Origin: UBA3210 sp963623095 | GTDB taxonomy: Bacteria; Bacillota_I; Bacilli_A; RFN20; CAG-449 | Assembly: GCA_963623095.1 (NCBI GenBank) | Contig: CAVFKD010000005.1 | Location: forward strand, 1-58,914 | DNA length: 58,914 nt | Direction: 5' to 3' | Shown here: in pieces, positions 1 through 9,616 of the stretch | Layout: every line of letters begins with the position of its first letter | Position numbering within the stretch: position 1 is the stretch's first letter | Translations under genes and position numbers: made by a program | The notes under the pieces: model-generated | Seen by the model: the letters and a program-made list of their open reading frames with translations, nothing else | Told to the model about the DNA's origin: nothing | Databases searched by the model: none

Positions 1-15
1 ATATTAAATATATAG

Positions 16-67
16 TATAATAATAAAAGTTATAGACATTAAAACTATTTCTTATTTTGTTGGAGGT
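16..67 (+). promoter_or_regulatory. Partial promoter and ribosome binding site of gdpP
   Basis: A TATAAT -10-like hexamer lies at 16-21 and a strong Shine-Dalgarno (GGAGGT) at 62-67, nine bases before the gdpP ATG. Any -35 element would lie at or beyond the window edge, so the promoter call is weak. The ribosome binding site is clear. Confidence 0.4.
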
Positions 68-75
68 TTACTCAT

Positions 76-2082
76 ATGCAAAAATTAATTAAAAAATACA
101 TATTATTATTCTTATTTCTATCGTCAATAGAAATATTAGGCGCGGCAGTATTATTTTTGTTACACACATTTAATTACAAACATATGGCAGAAGTAGCTAT
201 CATTGTTTTAGTTGGTGTTATTTTACTAGATGCACTTGCTTTAATCTTTGCTTTATCAAGAGTAATGAAAGCTAAACAAAAAAATGATGTCTCAACAGTT
301 GAAATAGTTGGTGAAGGTATTCAAGAAGTATATAACTTTGGCCAAATGGGTATTATGATTGTTGATGATAATGATTGTGTTATTTGGGCAAATGAATGGT
401 TTACAAATTCAAGAGATAAGATTATTGACCAAAATATTTATCAATGGAATCCAGATTTAATACCTTTACAAGATAAGAGTTCTGATCCTATTAAAATTGA
501 AATAGATAACCGTGTATATTCCGTTAAACATATTAAAGACGCAAATTTATTTATCTATAAAGAAATTACTCAATTATCTACAATTGAAAAATATTCTTTA
601 GATCATGCACCTGTTATTGGATTAATCAAGATTGATGATTACCAAGATAATGCTTCTTTAGATAATGAAAGTAAGTGGAATGATGTTATGTCTAGCTTAC
701 AAAAGTCTATCTTTGATTATTCAAAGAAATATGGCTTCTTAGTAAGAAAGATTAGATCTGATTCTTATTCATTAGTCGCGAATTATTCTCAATATGAAAG
801 AATGCTTGAAGATAAGATTTCTTTATTAAATGATGTTAGAAAAATATCTAAAGATGAAGGCATCGACTTAACTATTTCTGTCGGTATTGCTTTAGGTACT
901 TCTGATTATATTAAATTAAATGAATTAGCATCTGACGCGATTGATGTTTGCGCATCTCGTGGAGGTGACCAAGCAGTTATTGAAGAATATGGTAAGAAAT
1001 TATTATTCATCGGTGGTAAAACAGAAGCTAAATCAACTAGATCTCAAACTAAGGTTAAATGGATTGCAAAATCTCTTGAAACTTATATGCTTGAAGCGGA
1101 TAGAATCTTTGTCATGGGACATACAACCGCGGACTTAGATGCGATTGGTTCATGTTTAGGTTTTTATACAATCGCTAAACAATTGGGCAAAGAAGTCTAT
1201 ATGGTTTATGATGAAAAACTTGTAGAATCAAAAACAAAACAAGCATTTAAACAAACATTCACCAGAGATGAAATTAAAGAAATTACATTATCTCCTCGTG
1301 ATTGCTTAGAAAAGATGACAAAAGAATCATTACTTATTTGTACTGATTTCCATAAACCTATAATCGGTATGGCATCTAATTTAATTGATGCATGTTCTAA
1401 AATCGCAGTTATTGATCACCATAGACGTGATGCAGACGCAATTGAAAATCCAGTTATTAACTTTATTGAACCAAGTGCTTCTAGTGCAAGTGAATTATGC
1501 GCGGATATGATTAAGCACTTAGATAAACGTATTATTATTCCTGAAAATGTTGCGAATATGTTACTCGCAGGTATCTTACTTGATACTAACCATTATCGTA
1601 ATAAAACATCTAAATCAACATATGATGCTTCATATTTCTTAAAAGACTTTGGCGCGGATAATCTAGTCGCTAACTCATTCTTAAAAGAAGATATTGAAGA
1701 ACACGATTTAAAAATCAAAATTATGGCAACAGCATTTTTCCCATACACTGGAATTGTTGTATGTGCATATGATGATGTTGACCCAATTGATAGAGCAATG
1801 ATTTCTATTGTCGCTCAAGATTATCTTGAAATTAAAGGCGTTAACGCTTGCTTCTGCTTAGCTAAAATTGGTGAAAATGATATTGGCGTTTCTGCGAGAA
1901 GTGATGGAACAGTTAACGTTCAATTCTTAATGGAAAAAATGGGTGGAGGAGGACACTTTGCCGCGGCAGGTGGACAAATTCGTGATAAGAAATTCAATGA
2001 AGTTAAAGATGAATTAATTGAAATATTAGCTAATTATCTAGAACAAAGTAGAAATGTTAGCGATGAAAAGGAGAAAGAGTAA
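76..2082 (+). CDS. gdpP: Cyclic-di-AMP phosphodiesterase GdpP (DHH/DHHA1 family)
   Basis: This membrane-bound phosphodiesterase hydrolyses c-di-AMP to pApA and so sets the second-messenger level that controls potassium and osmotic balance. The order of parts is that of GdpP/YybT: two N-terminal membrane segments (about residues 8-30 and 38-60), a PAS-like region (about 75-165), a degenerate GGDEF domain (about 170-310, keeping the RGGDQA element), then the DHH domain with GHTTADLDAIG near residue 348 and VIDHHRR near 444, and DHHA1 with GGGGHFAAAGG near 622. All metal-binding motifs are present. The 668-residue length is normal. The next gene, rplI, begins one base after the stop, the usual order in Firmicutes, which supports co-transcription. 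Confidence 0.95.
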   Translation: MQKLIKKYILLFLFLSSIEILGAAVLFLLHTFNYKHMAEVAIIVLVGVILLDALALIFALSRVMKAKQKNDVSTVEIVGEGIQEVYNFGQMGIMIVDDNDCVIWANEWFTNSRDKIIDQNIYQWNPDLIPLQDKSSDPIKIEIDNRVYSVKHIKDANLFIYKEITQLSTIEKYSLDHAPVIGLIKIDDYQDNASLDNESKWNDVMSSLQKSIFDYSKKYGFLVRKIRSDSYSLVANYSQYERMLEDKISLLNDVRKISKDEGIDLTISVGIALGTSDYIKLNELASDAIDVCASRGGDQAVIEEYGKKLLFIGGKTEAKSTRSQTKVKWIAKSLETYMLEADRIFVMGHTTADLDAIGSCLGFYTIAKQLGKEVYMVYDEKLVESKTKQAFKQTFTRDEIKEITLSPRDCLEKMTKESLLICTDFHKPIIGMASNLIDACSKIAVIDHHRRDADAIENPVINFIEPSASSASELCADMIKHLDKRIIIPENVANMLLAGILLDTNHYRNKTSKSTYDASYFLKDFGADNLVANSFLKEDIEEHDLKIKIMATAFFPYTGIVVCAYDDVDPIDRAMISIVAQDYLEIKGVNACFCLAKIGENDIGVSARSDGTVNVQFLMEKMGGGGHFAAAGGQIRDKKFNEVKDELIEILANYLEQSRNVSDEKEKE

Positions 2083-2083
2083 T

Positions 2084-2533
2084 ATGAAAGTAATTTTATT
2101 ACAAGATGTTAGAAACATTGGTAAGAAAAACCAAATTGTTGAAGTTTCAGATGGCTATGCAAGTAACTATTTAATCCCAAGAAAACTTGCAGTTAGATCA
2201 ACAACTACTGAAATTTATAAACGTGATCAACATATCCAAGAAGAAAAAGAAGAATTCGCTCATAAACAACAAGAAGCACGTGAAGTTGCAGAAAGATTAA
2301 AAGATATCGTTTTAGAATTCCAAGCAACTGGTTCTAAAGACGGTAGAATGATGGGAACTATTTCTACAAAAGAAATTGTTAACGAATTAAAAGAAAAATA
2401 CGACATCAGCGTTGATAAAAGAAAATTTGTTGATAAGTATCCATGCAATGCTTTTGGATATACAAATTTAAAAGTTGAATTATTCAAAGACGTTATTGCA
2501 ACAATTAGAGTTCATGTAACTGAAAAGAAGTAG
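2084..2533 (+). CDS. rplI: 50S ribosomal protein L9
   Basis: L9 binds 23S rRNA at the base of the L1 stalk and helps keep reading frame. The 149-residue protein opens with MKVILLQDVRNIGKK and has the GYASNYLIPRKLA element of the N-terminal domain, a central helix rich in Glu and Lys, and a C-terminal domain ending in RVHVTEKK. An in-frame ATG 30 bases upstream exists, but the start at 2084 is chosen because AAGGAGAAAG lies just before it and the family begins with MKVILL. It sits between gdpP and the helicase gene, as in Bacillus, probably in one operon. Confidence 0.97.
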   Translation: MKVILLQDVRNIGKKNQIVEVSDGYASNYLIPRKLAVRSTTTEIYKRDQHIQEEKEEFAHKQQEAREVAERLKDIVLEFQATGSKDGRMMGTISTKEIVNELKEKYDISVDKRKFVDKYPCNAFGYTNLKVELFKDVIATIRVHVTEKK

Positions 2534-2542
2534 GTGATTATA

Positions 2543-3979
2543 ATGGAAAATTTACCACACAATGAAGAATCGGAACGTGTAGTACTTGCTTCCATTCTTC
2601 AAACTTCTGATCCTGCGATTGTTACAGAACTCGCGGATCAATTAACAGAAGAAGACTTTTATAATCCTAATGCGACAAATAAAAGAAAACCAGAACCTAG
2701 TAAAAACGCTCTTATCTTAAGAGCGATTAAAAATATTAGAAAAAACTCAATCCCTTTAGATATTGCATCTTTAACTAATGAATTAGATGTCAATATGAAA
2801 GTTTTAACAACTGTTGGAGGATTAGATTATCTTAAAGAAATTATTGAATATTATTTAGGTGATCGAAATGCACTTTATCACCGTAATACATTACAAGATT
2901 TAACTCTATCTAGAAAATTAATTCTTCAAATGGAAGATTGCATTAAAGGATTTGAACAAAAAACATTTAGTGATGTTGGACAATATGTCGCAACATGTGA
3001 AAATCAAATTTTAAAAATAACTCAAGCACGTCGAGTATCAGAATTTACTTCAACTGGTGATATTGCAGAAAAGATTGCTTCTGAAATTACTATTGGAGAA
3101 AAGAATAAAAAATTAGAAAAAGTTAAATCTAATTATTCATTATTAGATTCATATACTCAAGGTTGGGCACCTGGTGAATTTATTATTCTCGCGGCTCGTC
3201 CTTCTGTTGGTAAAACAGCTTTCGCGCTAAATTTAGCTTATCGTGCCGCGGATACAACAGGAAGAACTATTGCTTTTTTCAGTCTTGAAATGGAAGCAAA
3301 AGCAATTGTTAAAAGAATGCTTGCTTTTACTAGCCAAGTTAATTCAGGAAAATTTGAAGATACTAATAAATTAACTCCAGATGATCTTCTTGCGATTGAA
3401 GGTGCGGTTAAAGCAATTAAGAATAATAAATTATTAATTGATGATACTCCTGCAGCAAAAATCTCAGATATTAAAACTAAAGTTCAAAGACTTAAGGCTG
3501 CAAATCCAGATTTAGGCGCAATATTTATCGACTATTTAGGTTTAATTACTTCAAATGAAAAATATGATTCTAGACAAAATGAAGTCGCGGATATTTCTCG
3601 TCAATTAAAAGCAATTGCTCGTGAAATGGAAGTACCTATTATTTGTTTATCACAATTATCTCGTGATAATGAAAAGAGAACTGCATCCGATAAGATGCCT
3701 AAATTATCTGACTTAAGAGACTCTGGTTCTATTGAACAAGATGCAGATAAGGTTATGTTTATCTATCGTGAAAATTATCAAAATGCAGAAGAAATGAAAA
3801 AGACTGAAAATGAAGCAATCGATTTAAATAGAAGTCCATTTGAAAATGCTGTACCTACTAAAATTAGTATTGCAAAAAACCGTAATGGTAGAATAGGTAT
3901 TGTATCTTTCTCATTTTTAATGGATATTGGTTTATTCGTTGAAAATCTCCCAGAAAATAAATATAACGAGGGACAATAA
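2543..3979 (+). CDS. dnaB: Replicative DNA helicase (DnaB family)
   Basis: This hexameric 5'-3' helicase unwinds DNA at the replication fork (called DnaC in Bacillus subtilis). The N-terminal domain opens MENLPHNEESERVVLASIL, and the RecA-like C-terminal domain has Walker A (RPSVGKTAF, about residue 216), the SLEM element, Walker B (AIFIDYLGLI) and the RDSGSIEQDADKVMFIYR segment. At about 478 residues it is slightly longer than usual. A GTG at 2534 is in frame, but ATG 2543 sits six bases after an AGGTG that overlaps the rplI stop, so it is the better start. No intein is present. Confidence 0.95.
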   Translation: MENLPHNEESERVVLASILQTSDPAIVTELADQLTEEDFYNPNATNKRKPEPSKNALILRAIKNIRKNSIPLDIASLTNELDVNMKVLTTVGGLDYLKEIIEYYLGDRNALYHRNTLQDLTLSRKLILQMEDCIKGFEQKTFSDVGQYVATCENQILKITQARRVSEFTSTGDIAEKIASEITIGEKNKKLEKVKSNYSLLDSYTQGWAPGEFIILAARPSVGKTAFALNLAYRAADTTGRTIAFFSLEMEAKAIVKRMLAFTSQVNSGKFEDTNKLTPDDLLAIEGAVKAIKNNKLLIDDTPAAKISDIKTKVQRLKAANPDLGAIFIDYLGLITSNEKYDSRQNEVADISRQLKAIAREMEVPIICLSQLSRDNEKRTASDKMPKLSDLRDSGSIEQDADKVMFIYRENYQNAEEMKKTENEAIDLNRSPFENAVPTKISIAKNRNGRIGIVSFSFLMDIGLFVENLPENKYNEGQ

Positions 3980-3981
3980 CA

Positions 3982-4743
3982 ATGGAATTTCATATTTTTG
4001 AATCAGGATCAAAAGGAAATTGCACATTAATTATTTCTAATAATCATCATATTTTAATTGATGATGGTATATCTAAAAAGAAGTTAGTTAATTATTTAAG
4101 TCAATATGATTTAACTCTTGATGATATTGAAGCATTATTAGTTACTCATAATCATGGAGATCATATTTCAGGAATAGAAAAAGCTTTTCCTACTCATGAA
4201 AAAATTTACGCGACTAGGTTAACTAATTTAGGAATACCAGAAGAGAATTTAATTGAACCTTACTATGATTATCAAATCGCTGGATTTAAGGTAACTTGTT
4301 TACCTACATCACACGATGCACCAGGCTCAATTGGATTTATCTTAGAAGATGATGAATCAAAGTTGGTTTATATTACCGACACAGGATATTTATTTGAAAG
4401 AGTTGTTGATTTGATTAACAACGCAGATTATTACATCATTGAATCTAATCACAATGTTAGAATGGAAATTAATTCAAAAAGAAGAGCTAATTTAATCAAA
4501 CGTGTGCTTGGAGATGATGGACACTTATCAAATGTTGATTCGGCAAATTACATGTGTGATGTAGTCGGAAATAAAACAAAACAAATTATTCTTGCTCACT
4601 TGTCAGAAGATGCAAATACTCCTGAACAAGCATTAAAAGATTATCAAGAAGAATTTGAAAAAAGAGATGTAGATTTTTATAAATACGATATAAGATGTGC
4701 ATCTCAACATGAAATAGTATCAGGAGGCAACTTAAAAAAATAA
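3982..4743 (+). CDS. walJ: Metallo-beta-lactamase-fold hydrolase, WalJ/YycJ type
   Basis: The 253-residue protein carries the zinc-binding motif THNHGDH near residue 55, further conserved His and Asp residues (TSHDAPG, ITDTGY, SNHN) and a late LAHLSE motif. This matches the YycJ/WalJ family, thought to be a nuclease that links cell division with DNA replication. In Bacillus it belongs to the walRKHIJ locus. Here it follows the helicase gene by two bases and precedes rlmH, the yycJ-rlmH order, with walRK missing. The substrate is unknown. The family assignment is firm; the role is taken from the family. Confidence 0.88.
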   Translation: MEFHIFESGSKGNCTLIISNNHHILIDDGISKKKLVNYLSQYDLTLDDIEALLVTHNHGDHISGIEKAFPTHEKIYATRLTNLGIPEENLIEPYYDYQIAGFKVTCLPTSHDAPGSIGFILEDDESKLVYITDTGYLFERVVDLINNADYYIIESNHNVRMEINSKRRANLIKRVLGDDGHLSNVDSANYMCDVVGNKTKQIILAHLSEDANTPEQALKDYQEEFEKRDVDFYKYDIRCASQHEIVSGGNLKK

Positions 4744-4744
4744 T

Positions 4745-5227
4745 ATGGTTAATATTAGATTGTTAGTTGTTGGAAAATTAAAAGAGAAATTTCATAAAGA
4801 TGAAGTTGATGAATATTTAAAAAGACTTTCTAAATACGCGAAAGTAAGCGTAATAGAAGTAAATGAAGAAAAGATTAAAGATAATTCTTCTTCCAAAGAA
4901 GATGAGTTAATCATTTATAAAGAAGGTCAAAATATTTTAAAATATATCAACGAAAAAGATTATGTAATCTTACTTGATTTACATGGTCAAGAAATCGATA
5001 GTATCGAATTTAGTAAGAAACTAGATAAGATAATGACTGAAGGATATTCTTCAATCGACTTTGTCATCGGAGGAAGCTTAGGTGTAAGCGATGAATTAAG
5101 AAAAGTATCTAAATTCAAATTAAAACTTTCACCAATGACATTTACTCATCAAATGACAAGAGTAATTATCTTAGAACAAATCTATCGTGCATTTAAAATT
5201 AATAACAATGAAACTTACCATAAGTAG
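4745..5227 (+). CDS. rlmH: 23S rRNA pseudouridine-1915 N3-methyltransferase RlmH
   Basis: This small SPOUT methyltransferase uses S-adenosylmethionine to methylate pseudouridine 1915 in helix 69 of 23S rRNA on assembled ribosomes. The protein has 160 residues, the family length. It shows the knotted-fold signatures DLHGQEIDS, DFVIGGSLGVSDE and the C-terminal LSPMTFTHQMTRVIILEQIYRAFKI... segment ending NETYHK. The start is one base past the stop of the upstream gene, with AGGAGG at 4722-4727. In staphylococci this gene (orfX) is the SCCmec attachment site. No inserted element is seen at its 3' end here. Confidence 0.96.
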   Translation: MVNIRLLVVGKLKEKFHKDEVDEYLKRLSKYAKVSVIEVNEEKIKDNSSSKEDELIIYKEGQNILKYINEKDYVILLDLHGQEIDSIEFSKKLDKIMTEGYSSIDFVIGGSLGVSDELRKVSKFKLKLSPMTFTHQMTRVIILEQIYRAFKINNNETYHK

Positions 5228-5244
5228 AAAGGAGGGACACCAAT

Positions 5245-8200
5245 ATGAATAAATTAAGAAACGCTTTAATGGATGGATTTAATTACATTGAAGACAAATT
5301 AAATGAAATAAATAAGAATGTTATCTTTGAAAAAATAAATAAATTCTTATCTAAAGGTAATCGTAAGTTTGTAGTATTATTATACATTCTTGCATTATGT
5401 GTCTTTGGTTTTACATTATTCACGAATTATTTTACTATTCCTGTCTCTGGTGATTTTAAATTACAAGAAATACCATTTTATTATAATGGTTATGATGATT
5501 GGTGGACTGCTTTAACAACAGGTCATTTCCCTTTATGGGATGATAATACCTATCTAGGAGCGAACAATATTGGTTCTAATACTTTCTATTATTTATGGAA
5601 TATATTCTTCTTACCAGTCTTATTACTACCAAGAGCGTTAGTACCTCAAGGACAAGCATTCTTAATTATGACTAAGTTTGTTCTCGCGGGCTTGGTAATG
5701 AAGAAATTATTAAATTATATGGGAGTCAAAGAAGACTCTTCAAAAATAGTTGGAATTGCTTATGCATTCTCAGGATGGGGACTTTATTATTTATGGTTTA
5801 ACCATTTCTTAGAAGTCGCGGTGTTATTCCCTTTAGTCATTTATGGACTAGAAATATTATTTAAAGAAAAGAAGACTAGATACTTAATTGTTGCTTTGTT
5901 TATCTCTGCGATGACTAACTATTTCTTCTTTATTATGACTTGCTTCTGCAGCGTTATTTATGCAGTATTTAGATATTTCCAATTATGGAAAACTTATACA
6001 GGTAAAGAAAGAGGATTAATTTTAGGTCTTGGATTAGCTTGTTATGTCACTGCGATGTGTTTATCCGCGTTAATCTTATTCCCTGCATTCCATGTCGCTT
6101 TACAATCTTCAAGAAGTGGAGGAGAAGGTGGATATTTAGATACATTGTTATCTTTATATAAACAATTCTTCAGCTATTTAACTTCCGGACAAGGCTCTTT
6201 AGCGAATGATACAATGAAAGAAATACTTAAAAACATGTTTACTTTCCAAGGTTCATCTGCGACTAAGTATTATATGTATCCAGTTATTTCTTATTTATTC
6301 CCTCCAGTATCTTGCTATGATTCAACATTATTTGTTAATTCTGGTTATGATAATACAAACTGTTCATTATTCTTATATACACCTTTAACATTGATGGTTA
6401 TACCTTCATTAATACAATCTATTAAAGAAAAAAGAGTATCTCATATCATTGGATTCATAGGTATATTATTAATGATATTCTCTCCATTCTTCTATTATTG
6501 CTTTACTGGTTTTACAACTGTAATGTATGGAAGATGGCAATTATTTGTAGTAGTCGCAATGGCTATCTATGTTGGTATATCATTAGATAAAATAAATGAA
6601 ATGAAGAGATGGTATTTTGATATATCCGCGGTATGTATTATTGGTTTACAAATATTTATGTTTATCAAAGCATTAGAATACCAAGGAACAATGTCTTCTA
6701 ATACATTAGATGAAAGAAAATATTACGCAATTATTACAATGATATATACTTTCTTAATGTATCTATACCTTAACTTTAGATGTAAAAAGAAACGCTTTAA
6801 GAAAGGCTTAACCTTTGCAGTAGCGCTTGAAGCAATTGTTGTTGGAAACGTATTAGTCCAAGGACAAGGTACAGTTGATTATGCTTCTTTATACGGAGGT
6901 TATGATTCAACTCAATCAGAAATTAGAATGATTAATAATATCAAGAATGAAGATAAAACATATTATCGTATTTATTCTTCATCCGCGGATCGTGACGCGA
7001 ATAACCTAGGTATGGTTGAATCTTACAGGGGACTTGGTGCTTTCCATTCTATTTATAATTATGAAACTACTGACTTTAATAACTGGTCAAGAATTTGTTA
7101 TTCAAGAGATGGTTGGTCTATGGGCGCTCATGAAAAAAGAGCGAACTTAGATACCTTCTTAGGTGTTAAATATTATATTGTAAATGCGAATGATTCTCGC
7201 TTAAATCGCGGTAAAGGTAATATTATTACTTTAAAAGATAATTTATTCTATACTGGCGATGTTGCAACTAACATTGAAGCATTACCTTATACATCTATCA
7301 CTAATAATGATGATTACATCATCTATAGTATTGATGTAAAAGAAAATTCTTCAACTTATGATATATATGTTGTTAAATTCATCAATTCTAAAGGTGATAT
7401 AAAATCATACGATTTAAAATTATTAAACGATGTAAATAGAGATTTAATCACAATTAGTATTGTTGATAATAAATGGGCATTTAATGGTGTTACATTCGCT
7501 TTACCAGCTTACCAAGGTGTATTAACTTCCACAAACTATAAATATATTACAACATTACAAAAACTCGATGATGGTAAGGCATATAATGCAGTATTTAATG
7601 ATGGAACTTCAGTTCAAGTAATTACAAGCTATTACGAAGATAAAAATATTCCATTCGGCTATAAAGAAATAGCTAGAGATGATATTAATGTCTTATACGA
7701 AAATGAAAACTTTGTCAATTTAGGCTTCGCTTTCAATGATATGTATTACGCGACTAATATCTCTACAAGTGATTCATATTCTGGTGGCACTTACAGGGGA
7801 ACTGTTATTCAAAATGAATATGCATATGTACATGGAGCGATATTGGATAATGAATCTATTGATGAAATTACTTCCAAGTATCCAGATACATTTAATAAAT
7901 ATGTCTTAGTTACTCAAAATACTAATTTCTCAAACGATGTAACAGTCGTTAATGTTCCAAATAATAACATTGATGTTTATGTTCAAAATTGGAATCATGA
8001 ACAAGGTATTGCATTAGATTATGCATCACCTGTTAAATATCCAGCATCTTCTTCTCCAATCTATTGGAATTCTTATATGGACATTGATGTTAAATCATTA
8101 AATGTTGCTTCAGAAGCTAAAACCCGTGGAGGAGCATATGTAACAGTATGTGGTAGAATGGGTGAAAACTTAATGATTACATTATATGGTGAAGATGATA

Positions 8201-8781
8201 ATGGTAATGAAGTAGAACTCGCGAGTGATATTCATATGACTCATAATTACGGAGGAAAATCTTACGATTGGAAGAATGATCGTGGATTCTATGTTAATGA
8301 TCAAGTTACTAGAATCATCGTAAGAGCGTATGATACATTTGAATCAGGTACCCATTTTGCAAAACCTAATATTACATATCAATATTATGATAGTTACAAA
8401 GCAAATATTGATACATTAAAAGAAAATGAATTACAAAATGTTGAAATCGGTGTTAATGATGTCACATTTGATACAAACTATTCTCAAACTAAGATGGTTG
8501 TATTAACAATCCCTTATGATGAAGGATGGTCTTTATCAAAGAAAGACTCAAATGGCACTTATAGCGATGTAAAACTATATAAAGCACAAGGTGGATTCTT
8601 ATCCTTTGTCGCAGAAGAAGGAAATTATTCTTATACATTAAAGTATGTCACACCTCAATTAACTAATGGTATGATTGGATTCGGTATTGGATTATTATTC
8701 TTTGGTGCATTATATATCGGTATGGATGTTATCTATCAAGATAAGATTACAATAAAAAAGCAACTAAACCTTAAAGCTTAG
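5245..8781 (+). CDS. YfhO family large integral membrane protein
   Basis: A 1178-residue protein with about a dozen predicted membrane helices in the first ~550 residues, a long polar, Tyr/Asn-rich extracytoplasmic region (about 560-1140) and one last membrane helix near the C terminus (LTNGMIGFGIGLLFFGALYI). This is the layout of YfhO/GT-C-like proteins. Bacillus YfhO is implicated in glycosylation of lipoteichoic acid or related surface polymers. The start follows AAAGGAGGG by a normal spacing and the gene probably continues the rlmH transcript. Its last 11 bases overlap the convergent rsmI gene. The glycosyl acceptor cannot be read from the sequence. Confidence 0.85.
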   Translation: MNKLRNALMDGFNYIEDKLNEINKNVIFEKINKFLSKGNRKFVVLLYILALCVFGFTLFTNYFTIPVSGDFKLQEIPFYYNGYDDWWTALTTGHFPLWDDNTYLGANNIGSNTFYYLWNIFFLPVLLLPRALVPQGQAFLIMTKFVLAGLVMKKLLNYMGVKEDSSKIVGIAYAFSGWGLYYLWFNHFLEVAVLFPLVIYGLEILFKEKKTRYLIVALFISAMTNYFFFIMTCFCSVIYAVFRYFQLWKTYTGKERGLILGLGLACYVTAMCLSALILFPAFHVALQSSRSGGEGGYLDTLLSLYKQFFSYLTSGQGSLANDTMKEILKNMFTFQGSSATKYYMYPVISYLFPPVSCYDSTLFVNSGYDNTNCSLFLYTPLTLMVIPSLIQSIKEKRVSHIIGFIGILLMIFSPFFYYCFTGFTTVMYGRWQLFVVVAMAIYVGISLDKINEMKRWYFDISAVCIIGLQIFMFIKALEYQGTMSSNTLDERKYYAIITMIYTFLMYLYLNFRCKKKRFKKGLTFAVALEAIVVGNVLVQGQGTVDYASLYGGYDSTQSEIRMINNIKNEDKTYYRIYSSSADRDANNLGMVESYRGLGAFHSIYNYETTDFNNWSRICYSRDGWSMGAHEKRANLDTFLGVKYYIVNANDSRLNRGKGNIITLKDNLFYTGDVATNIEALPYTSITNNDDYIIYSIDVKENSSTYDIYVVKFINSKGDIKSYDLKLLNDVNRDLITISIVDNKWAFNGVTFALPAYQGVLTSTNYKYITTLQKLDDGKAYNAVFNDGTSVQVITSYYEDKNIPFGYKEIARDDINVLYENENFVNLGFAFNDMYYATNISTSDSYSGGTYRGTVIQNEYAYVHGAILDNESIDEITSKYPDTFNKYVLVTQNTNFSNDVTVVNVPNNNIDVYVQNWNHEQGIALDYASPVKYPASSSPIYWNSYMDIDVKSLNVASEAKTRGGAYVTVCGRMGENLMITLYGEDDNGNEVELASDIHMTHNYGGKSYDWKNDRGFYVNDQVTRIIVRAYDTFESGTHFAKPNITYQYYDSYKANIDTLKENELQNVEIGVNDVTFDTNYSQTKMVVLTIPYDEGWSLSKKDSNGTYSDVKLYKAQGGFLSFVAEEGNYSYTLKYVTPQLTNGMIGFGIGLLFFGALYIGMDVIYQDKITIKKQLNLKA

Positions 8782-8785
8782 TTGC
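8751..8785 (-). terminator. Intrinsic terminator of the rsmI operon, overlapping two 3' ends
   Basis: The arms GCAACTAA (8760-8767) and TTAGTTGC (8778-8785) form an 8 bp stem. Read on the minus strand the stem is followed by CTTTTTTATT (8760-8751). The hairpin contains the stop codons of both rsmI and the convergent YfhO gene. On the plus strand a T run comes only about 18 bases later, so termination there would be weaker. Confidence 0.7.
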
Positions 8786-9616
8786 GATATCATAGACGAT
8801 ATTCTTTTTTAAGGAGTAGGCTTGGCTTACTCCTTTTATTGCGTCTTTTAATGACTTACCTTCGTCTAATTCTTGTTTTAAGAGAGTTTTAATATCTTCT
8901 TCAGTTAATACCTTAACTTCTTTGTTTCCTGAAACTACAATGACCATTTCACCTTTTAAAGTGGTTGGATCAATTGTCACTAATTCATCTAATGTTCCAC
9001 GAATGTATTCTTCATGCAATTTAGTAATTTCTCGTGCGATAGAGACTTCTCGAGGACCAAATACGGTTAATAAATCATTTAATGTTTCATTGATTCTATG
9101 AGGTGATTCATAGAATATTAAAGTCATAGTTAAAGATTTTAATTCTTCTAATTCTTTCTTTCTAATGCTTGATTTTGCGTTTAAAAAGCCATGGAAATAG
9201 AAATGAGTTGTATCTAATCCAGAACCGACTAACGCAGGAATAAAAGCATTCGCTCCATTAACGATTGAAACAGGAATATCATTTTCAATACATTTTTTAA
9301 CTAATCTTGCGCCAGGATCTGATATACCAGGATAGCCTGCATCAGATGTCATCGCGATTGAATGTCCTTCTTTAATTAAAGAAACAATCTTTTCACTTGC
9401 CTCATTTTCGTTATGTTCATGACAAGCGATAGATGGTTTAGAAATACCATATAAATGAAGTAAACTCGCGGTAGTTCTAGTATCTTCAGAAGCGACATAA
9501 TCAACTGAATTAAGGATTTCTAAAGCTCTAGAAGAGATTTCTTTAGTGTTACCAATTGGTGTTGCGACTAGATATAATAATTGTTCGTTATTTTCAAAAG
9601 ACTTAGTTCTTTTCAT
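8771..9616 (-). CDS. rsmI: 16S rRNA (cytidine-1402 2'-O)-methyltransferase RsmI
   Basis: RsmI adds the 2'-O-methyl group to C1402 in the 30S decoding centre, using S-adenosylmethionine. The tetrapyrrole-methylase fold is evident: LYLVATPIGNTKEISSRALE at the N terminus, ASEDTRTTASLL, the loop SDAGYPGISDPGARLV, FYESPHR and VSIAREITKLHEEY. Length 281, as expected. The start codon lies within the last 14 bases of ricT, with GGAGA ahead of it, so the two are translationally coupled. In Bacillus this gene (yabC/yraL family) also closes the holB-yaaT segment, but yabA and yazA, which normally lie between, are absent. Confidence 0.95.
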   Translation of the reverse strand: MKRTKSFENNEQLLYLVATPIGNTKEISSRALEILNSVDYVASEDTRTTASLLHLYGISKPSIACHEHNENEASEKIVSLIKEGHSIAMTSDAGYPGISDPGARLVKKCIENDIPVSIVNGANAFIPALVGSGLDTTHFYFHGFLNAKSSIRKKELEELKSLTMTLIFYESPHRINETLNDLLTVFGPREVSIAREITKLHEEYIRGTLDELVTIDPTTLKGEMVIVVSGNKEVKVLTEEDIKTLLKQELDEGKSLKDAIKGVSQAYSLKKNIVYDIATKL

